Below, in pieces: positions 45,747 to 53,813 of a stretch of 64,000 nucleotides of DNA; the first letter of the stretch is position 1; each line of letters starts with the position of its first letter. A program made the translations under genes and the position numbers. This DNA comes from Desulfotruncus arcticus DSM 17038 (GTDB lineage: Bacteria; Bacillota; Desulfotomaculia; Desulfotomaculales; Desulfallaceae). Below the pieces are notes generated by a model. The model did not search any database, was not told the DNA's origin, and was given only the letters and a program-made list of their open reading frames with translations. Location: the NCBI RefSeq assembly GCF_900113335.1, contig NZ_FOOX01000014.1, positions 96,765 to 160,764 on the forward strand, in the 5' to 3' direction.

Positions 45747-46574
45747 ATGGAATATCTGAAAGCATTAAGGGTTAATCTCAACCTGTTTGATATTACCAGT
45801 ATTATTGATATTTTGATCGTAGCTTTTGTTTTATACCGGCTGATGATGCTGATCCGGGGGACCAGGGCCGTCCAGTTGATCAAGGGCATGGTGGTGCTGC
45901 TGGTTGCCACCGCGATGAGCAGTTTGCTGAATCTTAATACCGTGCACTGGTTGTTAAGGCAGACCATGACCGCGCTGGTAGTGGCGCTGCCGATTGTGTT
46001 CCAGCCCGAGCTGCGCCGCGCTCTGGAAAAAATTGGCGGAGGTAATTTCTTCGCCCGCCCCCTGACTCAAATGGCGGAAGGTGATTTAAGCGCGCTGATT
46101 AACGAGGTGCTGCGGGCGGTGCAGAAAATGTCCGCCACCAGAACGGGCGCGTTGATCGTGCTTGAGCGGGGCACCGGGCTTGAGGAATTTATTGACGCCG
46201 GGATCAGGGTGGACGGCCTGGTAAGTGCAGAATTGCTGGAGAATATTTTTATCCCCAAATCGCCGTTGCATGACGGTGCGGCTATCATCAGGGGTGACAG
46301 GCTGCAGGCCGCCGCCTGCGTGCTGCCGCTTTCCGAAAGCAGGGAGCTCAGCAGGGAACTGGGCACCAGGCACCGGGCCGCGGTCGGCCTGTCGGAACAA
46401 TCCGATGCGCTGGCGGTGGTGGTATCGGAGGAAACCGGTAATGTATCCATGGCTGTGGAAGGCAGTCTTTACAGGCGTCTAAATGAGGCCGGCCTGCGGG
46501 AACTGCTGGTGGAGTTTTTGCAGCCGGGGCAATCTAAGAAAAAAGCCCTGTCTTCCTTTTGGCAGTGGAGGTGA
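45747..46574 (+). CDS. cdaA: Diadenylate cyclase CdaA
   Basis: CdaA makes c-di-AMP from two ATP at the membrane. The 275-residue protein has three N-terminal transmembrane helices (first ~90 residues), a coiled linker and the DAC domain with the catalytic DGA motif in KSPLHDGAAIIRGDRL and RHR in GTRHRAAVGLSE. TATGGAGG precedes the ATG. It overlaps the ribosome binding site of cdaR, so the two are co-translated. In Firmicutes it usually forms a complex with CdaR and GlmM. Confidence 0.94.
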   Translation: MEYLKALRVNLNLFDITSIIDILIVAFVLYRLMMLIRGTRAVQLIKGMVVLLVATAMSSLLNLNTVHWLLRQTMTALVVALPIVFQPELRRALEKIGGGNFFARPLTQMAEGDLSALINEVLRAVQKMSATRTGALIVLERGTGLEEFIDAGIRVDGLVSAELLENIFIPKSPLHDGAAIIRGDRLQAAACVLPLSESRELSRELGTRHRAAVGLSEQSDALAVVVSEETGNVSMAVEGSLYRRLNEAGLRELLVEFLQPGQSKKKALSSFWQWR

Positions 46575-46580
46575 TGTTGA

Positions 46581-47567
46581 TTGACCTTTAAGTGGCGAGA
46601 TAATTCTGTTAGAATACTGGCGCTGTTTATTGCCGTCATATTGTGGGTTTACGTGACCAACGAGCAAAACCCGGTGACCGATATCAGCTACAATATTACG
46701 CTGGAGGCAAATCAGCCTGAAGGATATATTATCAAAGGCTTGCCCCGGACAGTCAATGTCAGATTCAAAGGAGTCCGGTCCGTGACGGGCACCTTGCAGA
46801 GGATGGATTTTTCAGCCCGCGTTGATCTTTCAGGCATCAGTGAAGTTGGCGAACAGCAATTTCCGGTGCAGATAACTTCGCCCCCGGGGGTGGAGGTGCT
46901 GCAGGTTACCCCTCAGACAGTCCGCCTGCAGGTTGATAGAATAGTAACTAAAAGTGTTCCCGTGGTGGTCAGCCTGAAAGGCAATGTAGCGGACGGGCAG
47001 CAGGCGGGCGAGCCGGTTTTAAAGCCGCCGGTGGTTTCCATCCGGGGGCCGAGTCAGGTTCTCGATGAAATCAATCAGCTGGGGGTAACTGTAAACGTCA
47101 ACGGCGCTAAAGATACCCTGGAGCGGGTGGCATCCGTGGAAACGGGGGCGGAAGGCGTATCGGTAACTCCGGACCGGGTTGCCGTAACTATTCCGGTCAT
47201 CCACGTACCGTCCAAAACCATACCGGTAAGAATCCGCTTAACCGGCGAGCCCGCACCGGGTTATACCGTCAGCGAAGTAACGTCAAACCCGCTCAGCGTG
47301 CAGGTTACGGCCAATGACGGGATATTAAACAGCATGACCGCCGTCAGCACTATGGCTGTCGACATTACCGGCGTTGCTTCGGACGTGGAAAAAGAAGCAG
47401 TTTTGCTGCTGCCGGACGGGGTTAAACAATTAAATCCGGAAAGTGTGCACATTATCGTTAAAATATCGCCGGTGGAAGATGAACAACAGCCTCCTCCCGA
47501 AAATGAGACTCCGCCTGAAAGCGACACCCAGCCGGAAACGCAGGGAAGGTCACAAGCAGGCCGTTAA
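46581..47567 (+). CDS. cdaR: CdaR (YbbR-domain regulator of CdaA)
   Basis: The 328-residue protein has one N-terminal transmembrane helix (ILALFIAVILWVYVTNEQNP) and about four extracytoplasmic YbbR domains with the repeated pattern PxxVxVRxKGxxxxL. A Pro/Glu-rich tail follows (EDEQQPPPENETPPESDTQP). It modulates CdaA activity. The TTG at 46581 is chosen because GGAGGTGATG sits just upstream and homology begins FKWRDNSVRILAL. Confidence 0.9.
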   Translation: MTFKWRDNSVRILALFIAVILWVYVTNEQNPVTDISYNITLEANQPEGYIIKGLPRTVNVRFKGVRSVTGTLQRMDFSARVDLSGISEVGEQQFPVQITSPPGVEVLQVTPQTVRLQVDRIVTKSVPVVVSLKGNVADGQQAGEPVLKPPVVSIRGPSQVLDEINQLGVTVNVNGAKDTLERVASVETGAEGVSVTPDRVAVTIPVIHVPSKTIPVRIRLTGEPAPGYTVSEVTSNPLSVQVTANDGILNSMTAVSTMAVDITGVASDVEKEAVLLLPDGVKQLNPESVHIIVKISPVEDEQQPPPENETPPESDTQPETQGRSQAGR

Positions 47568-47625
47568 AGGTTATAATGCATAATAGCGGGGGCATGCTCC
47601 AATCAAAGGAGGTATGTCCCCTTTC

Positions 47626-47671
47626 CTTAAAACGCATCCTTTGTAATTACAGGGGGTGCGTTTTAACTTTT
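47626..47671 (+). terminator. Terminator after cdaR
   Basis: AAAACGCATCC pairs with GGGTGCGTTTT and is followed by AACTTTT. It separates cdaA-cdaR from the following oxidase gene. Confidence 0.75.
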
Positions 47672-47744
47672 ATTAAGCAGCTGTCCGGCAGGGATTTGGC
47701 AATTATTAAAGAATACTGGTAAAAGTATACTGGAGGTTGACTCG

Positions 47745-49337
47745 ATGAAACGATGGAATGGCTGGGGCGACGACAATACCGGCTATCCGCTGCCGCAACC
47801 GGCCCAAGCCTATCTGGAGCAAAAGCTGGGTCGGGGCTCCGCACCCCCGGACGTTGCCCTGGAAACAGCGGTGCGGCGGGTACCTGCCGCACCGCTGCCG
47901 GGGCATCCGCTGATCACCACCGATCCGGTTGACAGACTGCTTCACGCAGCCGGGCAAAGCCTGGGTGATTGGATCAACCTCAGGGGGGGGACGGTGCCGT
48001 GTTTCCCCGACGGGGTGGCTTATCCCTTAACGGAGGACGACGTGCGGCAGCTACTGGCGTATGCCCAAAAAACCGGGGCCATGGTGATTCCTTACGGCGG
48101 CGGGACAAGTGTGGTGGGTCATTTGAGCGCGCCGGAGGGGGATCGGCCGGTGCTTACCGTTGATATGGGACGGATGAACGGGCTCATCGAACTGGACCAG
48201 GACAACCACCTGGCCGATTTTCAGGCCGGAGTACGGGGTCCGGATCTGGAGGCGGCGCTGCGGGCCCGGGGCTTCACCCTGGGGCATTATCCCCAATCCT
48301 TCGAATACTCAACCCTGGGCGGCTGGGTGGCAACGCGTTCGGCCGGTCAGCTTTCTTTGGCCTACGGAAGGATTGAGCGTCTTTTTGCCGGGGGCAGGGT
48401 GCAAACCCCGGAAGGGGACCTGGAGCTGCCGGCCTTTCCGGCTTCGGCTGCCGGCCCGGACCTGAGGGATTTCATTTTGGGGTCGGAAGGCAAAGTAGGT
48501 ATTATCAGCCGGGCTACCGTCCGGGTAACTGCCCTGCCGGAGCGGGAAACCTTCCTGGCCGCTTTTTTCCCGGGGCCGGACAGCGGTATGGCCGCGGTGC
48601 GCGCCCTGGCCCGTTCGTCTATGTCCCTGGCCATGCTGCGGCTCAGCTTGCCGGAGGAGACGGCCACCAACCTGGCCCTGGCGGGAGGCGGCAGGCTGAT
48701 TGACCTGCTCAACCGTTATCTGGCCTGGCGGGGGGCGGGGCCGGACAAATGCATGCTTTTGTATGGAGCCGTCGGCGGCGGCAAAGAGGTTAATCGCGCT
48801 CTGCGCCGGGCTGCGGTGATAATCAAGGAGCACGGGGGCGTCCCCGTGGGCGCCAGGCCCGGGCATGAATGGCGGAAAAACCGCTTCCGCGTGCCGTACC
48901 TGCGCAACGTGCTGTGGGAAAAGGGCTATGCGGTGGACACCCTGGAGACGGCCACAACCTGGAGCCGGGTTGAGCAAACCGTCGCAGCAATTGAGACTGC
49001 CCTGCGAGACGGATTAAAGGAGAGCGGGGAGCAGGTGCATGTTTTTACCCACCTGTCCCATGTTTACCCGCAGGGGTCAAGTATTTATACTTCCTATCTG
49101 TTCCGCATAGACGCCGACCCCGGCGAGACGATGCGCCGCTGGCAGCTGCTTAAAGGGGCGGCCAGCCGGGCTATAGTACGCTGCGGGGGCACCATCAGCC
49201 ACCAGCACGGGGTGGGTTTGGATCACCGCTCTTATCTGGCTGCTGAAAAAGGAACGTTGGGGCTGGAGATGATCCGTTCTGTTTGTAAGACCGCAGACCC
49301 GGCCGGCATAATGAACCCGGGCAAGCTGGTGCCCTAA
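47745..49337 (+). CDS. Alkylglycerone-phosphate synthase-like FAD-binding oxidase
   Basis: This 530-residue protein has the VAO/PCMH FAD domain (VIPYGGGTSVVGHL for the pyrophosphate; FILGSEGKVGIISRATV) and a C-terminal cap. It opens MKRWNGWGDDNTGYPLP, the tryptophan-glycine start characteristic of alkyldihydroxyacetonephosphate synthase homologues. Near the end it carries SHVYPQGSSIYTSYLF and GGTISHQHGVGLDHRSYL, matching AGPS's catalytic Tyr and His region. Eukaryotic AGPS makes ether lipids; the bacterial homologues are uncertain and may oxidise a glycerol-derived 2-hydroxy acid. It lies 13 bases before a G3P dehydrogenase. Confidence 0.82.
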   Translation: MKRWNGWGDDNTGYPLPQPAQAYLEQKLGRGSAPPDVALETAVRRVPAAPLPGHPLITTDPVDRLLHAAGQSLGDWINLRGGTVPCFPDGVAYPLTEDDVRQLLAYAQKTGAMVIPYGGGTSVVGHLSAPEGDRPVLTVDMGRMNGLIELDQDNHLADFQAGVRGPDLEAALRARGFTLGHYPQSFEYSTLGGWVATRSAGQLSLAYGRIERLFAGGRVQTPEGDLELPAFPASAAGPDLRDFILGSEGKVGIISRATVRVTALPERETFLAAFFPGPDSGMAAVRALARSSMSLAMLRLSLPEETATNLALAGGGRLIDLLNRYLAWRGAGPDKCMLLYGAVGGGKEVNRALRRAAVIIKEHGGVPVGARPGHEWRKNRFRVPYLRNVLWEKGYAVDTLETATTWSRVEQTVAAIETALRDGLKESGEQVHVFTHLSHVYPQGSSIYTSYLFRIDADPGETMRRWQLLKGAASRAIVRCGGTISHQHGVGLDHRSYLAAEKGTLGLEMIRSVCKTADPAGIMNPGKLVP

Positions 49338-49350
49338 AAGGGGTGGTTTG

Positions 49351-50976
49351 ATGCTGGAACGGGAACAAATAATAGCCAGGCTGGGCCAGCCGTGGGATGT
49401 TATTGTAATCGGCGGCGGCATTACCGGGGCGGGGGTGCTGCGGGAGGCCGCCGGGCGGGGCCTGCGCTGCCTGCTGCTGGAGCAGCGGGACTTCGCCTGG
49501 GGGACTTCCAGCCGCTCGGGCAAACTGGTGCACGGCGGTTTGCGCTATCTCAAACAGGGGCAGGTAAAGACTACCTGGCATTCGGTGCGGGAGCGCGACA
49601 AACTGCTGCGGGACCGCGCCGGCCTGGTTGAGCCCGTAGGGTTTTTAGTCCCGACCTACCGCGACCGGCCACTTGATCCGTTTTTAATCGGGGCCGGCCT
49701 GACTATCTATGATCTCATGGCCGGGCGGCGCAGCCGGCGCCGCTATAAGCCCGGTGAGATTGCCTTAATCACGCCGGGACTCAATAACCAAGGTTTAACG
49801 GGCGGGCTGTGGTATCTGGACGCCCGCACGGATGACGCCCGGCTGGTTTTGCGGGTAATCCTGGAGGGGGTTGAACTGGGGGGGACGGCCCTTAATTATG
49901 CCCGGGTCGTCAAGCTGCTGCAAAACGCCGCCGGCTATGTGCGGGGAGCCGCGGTCAAAGATATGGTTTCAGGTCGGGAGATTGAAGTTGCCGGGCAGGT
50001 GGTGGTCAACGCCGCCGGCATCTGGTCCGGCGAGATTGGCGCCCGGGTGTGTAAAACCCCCGTGCTGCGCCCGCTGCGCGGCAGCCATTTGGTTTTTCCC
50101 CGCTGGCGTTTTCCCCTGGCCCAGGCAGTCAGCTTTCCGCACCCTGAAGACAGCCGCCCGGTTTACCTATTGCCCTGGGAAGGGGCCACCCTGCTGGGAA
50201 CCACCGACATAGACCACCAGTTGGCACTGGAGCGGGAGCCGTTTATCAGTTGCGCCGAGGGCCGGTATTTGTTGGCCGGGGTGCGGAAGATGTTTCCGTC
50301 CCTCAACCTCACCGCAAGCGATGTGCTTTCCACCTTTTCCGGCGTCCGGCCTGTGGTGGGAACGGGGCAGAAAGATCCTTCCAAAGAATCCCGGGATCAT
50401 GTGGTCCGGGCCGAAAAAGGATTGGTAACGGTAACCGGCGGCAAGCTGACCACTTTTCGCCTTCTGGCCCGGGACGCCCTGGCGCAAGCCGGCAAATGGC
50501 TGAAGTCCGCCCCGGGAATCCCGCCGGCACAAGGGCCCGGTAAAAGTTTGAATCAAGATCTGGCCTTACTAGCGGAACAGCTGGGCGGAAAGCGCGCCCT
50601 GCGGCTGGCGGGACGCTACGGACGGGCTGCGCTGCCGCTGGCGCGGGATGCGGCGGCGGGGGAGCTTGACCCTGTGCCGGGCACTGAAACAATGTGGGCT
50701 GAGCTGGGCTGGGCCGCCCGGCATGAAGGGGTGGTGCACCTGGAAGACCTGCTGTTGCGCCGGGTTCGCCTGGGCAACGTTACCGTGGAGGGCGGCTCAC
50801 CTTTGCTGGGCCAACTGCGCCGGGTTGCGCAGCTGGCCCTGGGCTGGGATGATGCAAAATGGCAGGCGGAGGTTCGGCAGTACCTGAAATTATGGGACCA
50901 GGCTTACAGTCCCAGGTTGATCTCGTTAACCGCCGCTAAGACTCCCGCCTCTAAAGGCGGAGTTAAGCGGCGATAA
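49351..50976 (+). CDS. glpD: FAD-dependent glycerol-3-phosphate dehydrogenase, C terminus altered by a repeat
   Basis: The 541-residue protein has the dinucleotide fold DVIVIGGGITGAGVLREAAG and RDFAWGTSSRSGKLVHGGLR, a GlpD/GlpA signature. LLPWEGATLLGTTDIDH, SGVRPVVGTG and VTGGKLTTFRLLA follow, then the helical C-terminal domain. It oxidises G3P to DHAP, passing electrons to quinone. A family 2 repeat begins at 50920, inside the gene, so the last ~18 residues (SLTAAKTPASKGGVKRR) are translated repeat. The ATG at 49351 has AAAAGGGGTGG. Confidence 0.88.
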   Translation: MLEREQIIARLGQPWDVIVIGGGITGAGVLREAAGRGLRCLLLEQRDFAWGTSSRSGKLVHGGLRYLKQGQVKTTWHSVRERDKLLRDRAGLVEPVGFLVPTYRDRPLDPFLIGAGLTIYDLMAGRRSRRRYKPGEIALITPGLNNQGLTGGLWYLDARTDDARLVLRVILEGVELGGTALNYARVVKLLQNAAGYVRGAAVKDMVSGREIEVAGQVVVNAAGIWSGEIGARVCKTPVLRPLRGSHLVFPRWRFPLAQAVSFPHPEDSRPVYLLPWEGATLLGTTDIDHQLALEREPFISCAEGRYLLAGVRKMFPSLNLTASDVLSTFSGVRPVVGTGQKDPSKESRDHVVRAEKGLVTVTGGKLTTFRLLARDALAQAGKWLKSAPGIPPAQGPGKSLNQDLALLAEQLGGKRALRLAGRYGRAALPLARDAAAGELDPVPGTETMWAELGWAARHEGVVHLEDLLLRRVRLGNVTVEGGSPLLGQLRRVAQLALGWDDAKWQAEVRQYLKLWDQAYSPRLISLTAAKTPASKGGVKRR

Positions 50977-51046
50977 ACTCGAAATAAGTGCGACTAAGGT
51001 TCAGGTGGGGTCAAAACCCCACCTGAACCAAGTCTTTCTTTATTAT
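50920..51046 (+). repeat. Family 2 double-hairpin repeat, copy D
   Basis: Complete unit from ATCTCGTTAACC to AAGTCTTTCTTTAT. Its left 57 bases form the 3' end of the G3P dehydrogenase gene, and its right end touches the 3' end of the MinD-like gene. It may serve as a shared terminator. Confidence 0.85.
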
Positions 51047-51765
51047 TTCATGATATCTTCCAGCAAAGCGCCAAGCTTGTTGTTAAACATGTCCGGCGCC
51101 ATTGTTTCTCTGTTTTTAATTTCCGGCAGCACGCTTAGCACCGGCAGTTGGAATTCTCGGCCTACGCTTTCCGGCAGATCTTCAATGGCGGTTGGTTCTC
51201 TGTTAAACAGCAGCTGGAATTTTTCCACCGGGAAATGCACATCCCGGGCATCCCAGAGGAAATGCTTCAGTGCCTCCACATTATATCTAAAGGTATCAAC
51301 AACCAAAATGGGGTAATCGGACTCCTCCAAAATCATATAATTAAAGCTGGTGGCGTCATTACCCATATCAAAAATCACAACATCGTAATCACTTTGCCTG
51401 ATGGAGTTGTAAATAATCTTAATTTCATAAAAGATGTTGCCGTAATTAGGCAGCTTGGGGTTGGTGTTGGTGGCCAGAACCGCCAGCCCCGACGAGTGTT
51501 TTTGTATAAACGGCCGCCAGCCGTCCTGATTATATTCAATGTGGATAATTGAGGTTTTTTTGCTTTTCCGGTAGATGCCTTCACACCAGTTGCTGATATT
51601 GGGATGTTGGTCCAGCTTCAGTCTCTGGGTGACATCGCCGTCATGGATGTCCATATCCACCAACAGAGTTTTATAGCCTTTTTTCTGGCTGATTAACGCC
51701 ATTTCTTCTGCAATTGTGGTTTTACCGCTTTGCCGGGATACACCATAAATTGAGATTATTTTCAT
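51043..51765 (-). CDS. MinD/ParA-like ATPase (orphan)
   Basis: The 240-residue protein has a deviant Walker A GVSRQSGKTTIAEEMAL, LLVDMDIHDGDVTQRL (switch I-like) and VVIFDMGNDATSFN (Walker B). This is a SIMIBI P-loop ATPase related to MinD, CpaE and ParA. The signature Lys of ParA Walker A (KGGxGKT) is replaced by Arg-Gln-Ser. No partner (MinE, ParB, pilus or flagellar genes) is adjacent. AAAGGAG precedes the ATG. Base composition is lower in GC than the flanking glycerol genes. Confidence 0.75.
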   Translation of the reverse strand: MKIISIYGVSRQSGKTTIAEEMALISQKKGYKTLLVDMDIHDGDVTQRLKLDQHPNISNWCEGIYRKSKKTSIIHIEYNQDGWRPFIQKHSSGLAVLATNTNPKLPNYGNIFYEIKIIYNSIRQSDYDVVIFDMGNDATSFNYMILEESDYPILVVDTFRYNVEALKHFLWDARDVHFPVEKFQLLFNREPTAIEDLPESVGREFQLPVLSVLPEIKNRETMAPDMFNNKLGALLEDIMK

Positions 51766-51799
51766 ATAATATAAAACTCCTTTTTACCTTTTATTACTA

Positions 51800-51890
51800 T
51801 TCAGTAATCAGGAGCCGGAATTCAGCAGTCAGAATTCACCGAGCCCGGTTTCTTTCATTCTGCCTGCCGACTACCGGCTATTATCACCAA
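51800..51890. repeat. Degenerate family 1 repeat upstream of the MinD-like gene
   Basis: AGTAATCAGGAGCCGGAATT, CAGCAGTCAGAATTC and an inverted ATTCTGCCTGCCGACTACCG. It lies between the divergent MinD-like and FGGY kinase genes. The copy is clearly related to family 1 but decayed. Confidence 0.6.
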
Positions 51891-51985
51891 CAATGCTGAA
51901 TAGTTACATAATTTTAACATATTATAATATGGTTTTCAGTAACAAAAAAGAGTTTATTGTAACCTTTTTCACAGGAGCTTGAAAT

Positions 51986-53563
51986 ATGTACCAGGAAACA
52001 GTTTTAGCAATTGATGTAGGTACCCAGAGCGTGCGTGCTTTAGCCTTTAATCCCAGCGGTCAATTGATTGACCAGGTTAGGGTGATATATACTGAACCAT
52101 ACCGGTCCCCCCGGCCCGGCTGGGCGGAGCAGGACCCGGGCTATTACTGGCAGCGCCTGGCCGAAGCCTGCCGCAAGCTGTGGAGCCGGGGCCTGGTCGA
52201 CCCGGCAGCGCTGGCGGCGGTTTCCTTAACCTCGCAGCGGGCGACCCTGGTCAACCTGGACCGCAACGGCGACCCGCTGCGGCCGGCCATTGTCTGGCTG
52301 GACCAGCGCCGCGCCGGCAAAGTGCCTTCGGTGGGCTTTTTATGGAGCTTGGCCTTCCGCCTGGCCGGCTTGGGTGGAACGCTGAACTACCTGCGGGCCG
52401 AGGCCGAGGCCAACTGGCTGCGGGAGCATCAGCCGTCGATCTGGGCAAGAACAGCTCACTACCTGTTTCTTTCCGGCTACCTTACCTACAGACTGACCGG
52501 CAGTTTTGTCGATTCAATAGGCTGTCAGGTTGGCTACATACCCTTTGATTATCGCCGGCAGACCTGGCCTCCCGCCTCCCACTGGAAGTGGCGCGCCATC
52601 CCGGTGCCGCGGGAGCTTTTCCCCGAGCTGGTGCCTCCGGGGCGGCAATTAGGGGAAATTACAGCGGAAGCTGCCGCCGTAACCGGGCTGCCGGAAGGCC
52701 TGCCAGTAATAGCGGCGGCCTCGGACAAGGCCTGTGAGGTGTTGGGATCGGGCTGCCTGGAGCCCCACCAGGGCTGTATCGGCTACGGAACTACCGCCAC
52801 CATTAACGTAAATTCGGCCCGGTATATTGAACCTATCATGTTGATACCGCCTTATCCCAGTGCCTGCCCGGGGGAATACAACCTGGAGGTGCAAATCTAC
52901 CGCGGATTCTGGATGGTGTCCTGGTTTAAGGAGGAATTCGCCTGGCAGGAACAGGCTTTGTCCCGCCAATCCGGTGTGCCGGTGGAGGAACTGCTGGACC
53001 GGCTGGCGGCCAAGGTGCGTCCCGGGTCAATGGGATTGGTGCTGCAGCCTTTCTGGTCCCCCGGCTTAAAGTATCCCGGACCGGAAGCAAAGGGTGCGGT
53101 AATTGGCTTCGGTGGCGTGCATACCAGGGCCCACCTGTACAGAGCCTTGCTGGAAGGCCTGGCTTACGCGGTTCGCGAAGGCCGGGAAAGAATTGAAAGG
53201 CGAAGCAAGATACCGGTAACGGAAATCAAGGTTTGTGGCGGCGGCTCAAGAAGCGATCAAATGATGCAAATAACTGCGGATGTATTCGGGTTGCCCGCTG
53301 TCCGGCCGGCTGTTTTTGAAGCTTCGGGCCTGGGCGCCGCCATGCTGGCTGCGGTCGGTGCCGGGCTCCACCCCGACCTGAAAACGGCTGTTGGTGCAAT
53401 GACCGGTCCGGGCCAGGAATTCCAGCCCAACCGGGAAGCTGTAAAGATATATGACCGGCTTTACCGCAAGGTGTTCAGACGCATGTACCGCAAGCTGCTT
53501 CCCGCGTATAAGGATATCTGCAATATTACCAATTACCCGGAAACGCCTTCAGGTACAAGATAA
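51986..53563 (+). CDS. FGGY-family carbohydrate kinase (glycerol/xylulose kinase-like)
   Basis: The 525-residue protein has the two actin-like lobes of FGGY kinases: [16 protein letters not shown] (phosphate 1) near 6, [16 protein letters not shown], a second phosphate loop [13 protein letters not shown], and the adenosine motif [16 protein letters not shown] near 415. The C-terminal FGGY signature region is loosely conserved. Substrate cannot be read from sequence; the G3P dehydrogenase nearby suggests glycerol or a related polyol. An ACAGGAGC ribosome binding site precedes the ATG. A LarE- or autoinducer-type role is not suggested. Confidence 0.8.
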   Translation: MYQETVLAIDVGTQSVRALAFNPSGQLIDQVRVIYTEPYRSPRPGWAEQDPGYYWQRLAEACRKLWSRGLVDPAALAAVSLTSQRATLVNLDRNGDPLRPAIVWLDQRRAGKVPSVGFLWSLAFRLAGLGGTLNYLRAEAEANWLREHQPSIWARTAHYLFLSGYLTYRLTGSFVDSIGCQVGYIPFDYRRQTWPPASHWKWRAIPVPRELFPELVPPGRQLGEITAEAAAVTGLPEGLPVIAAASDKACEVLGSGCLEPHQGCIGYGTTATINVNSARYIEPIMLIPPYPSACPGEYNLEVQIYRGFWMVSWFKEEFAWQEQALSRQSGVPVEELLDRLAAKVRPGSMGLVLQPFWSPGLKYPGPEAKGAVIGFGGVHTRAHLYRALLEGLAYAVREGRERIERRSKIPVTEIKVCGGGSRSDQMMQITADVFGLPAVRPAVFEASGLGAAMLAAVGAGLHPDLKTAVGAMTGPGQEFQPNREAVKIYDRLYRKVFRRMYRKLLPAYKDICNITNYPETPSGTR

Positions 53564-53596
53564 AACCTGGTAAAAACTTATATTTAACGAATGGAT

Positions 53597-53680
53597 TTAG
53601 TGCGGCACTTTAAAGTAATAAATCAATGCGGCGATGGTTAAAAAAGTGAAAGCAATGGTGAGTCTCACTCTTTCCGACAC
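53597..53680 (-). CDS. 27-residue single-transmembrane peptide
   Basis: A GTG at 53680 with an ideal GGAGGTG six bases upstream opens a frame encoding MSERVRLTIAFTFLTIAALI, then YYFKVPH. It has a basic start and one hydrophobic helix of ~17 residues. A promoter-like TTGAGC-N17-TAAAAT lies upstream on the minus strand. It is between the FGGY kinase and yhaO genes and transcribed opposite to both. Function is unknown. The strong translation signal argues it is a real small membrane protein. Confidence 0.5.
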   Translation of the reverse strand: MSERVRLTIAFTFLTIAALIYYFKVPH

Positions 53681-53704
53681 AACAAACACCTCCGCTTACA
53701 TTTT

Positions 53705-53731
53705 AACTTGAAGCAGAATAAAGCTCAAGTT
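53705..53731. promoter_or_regulatory. Inverted repeat in the small-peptide promoter
   Basis: AACTTGA and TCAAGTT (53705-53711, 53725-53731) form a dyad with an inner AGC/GCT pair. It overlaps the -35/-10 interval of the minus-strand promoter, the position expected of a repressor operator. Confidence 0.4.
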
Positions 53732-53813
53732 ACAGTGTTAACAGAGAGGAAACACCTCCTTTTGGGTTATGGTTTTAGGGTGGAGGTGTAATGACAATTT
53801 TAAAGGAAGTGGT

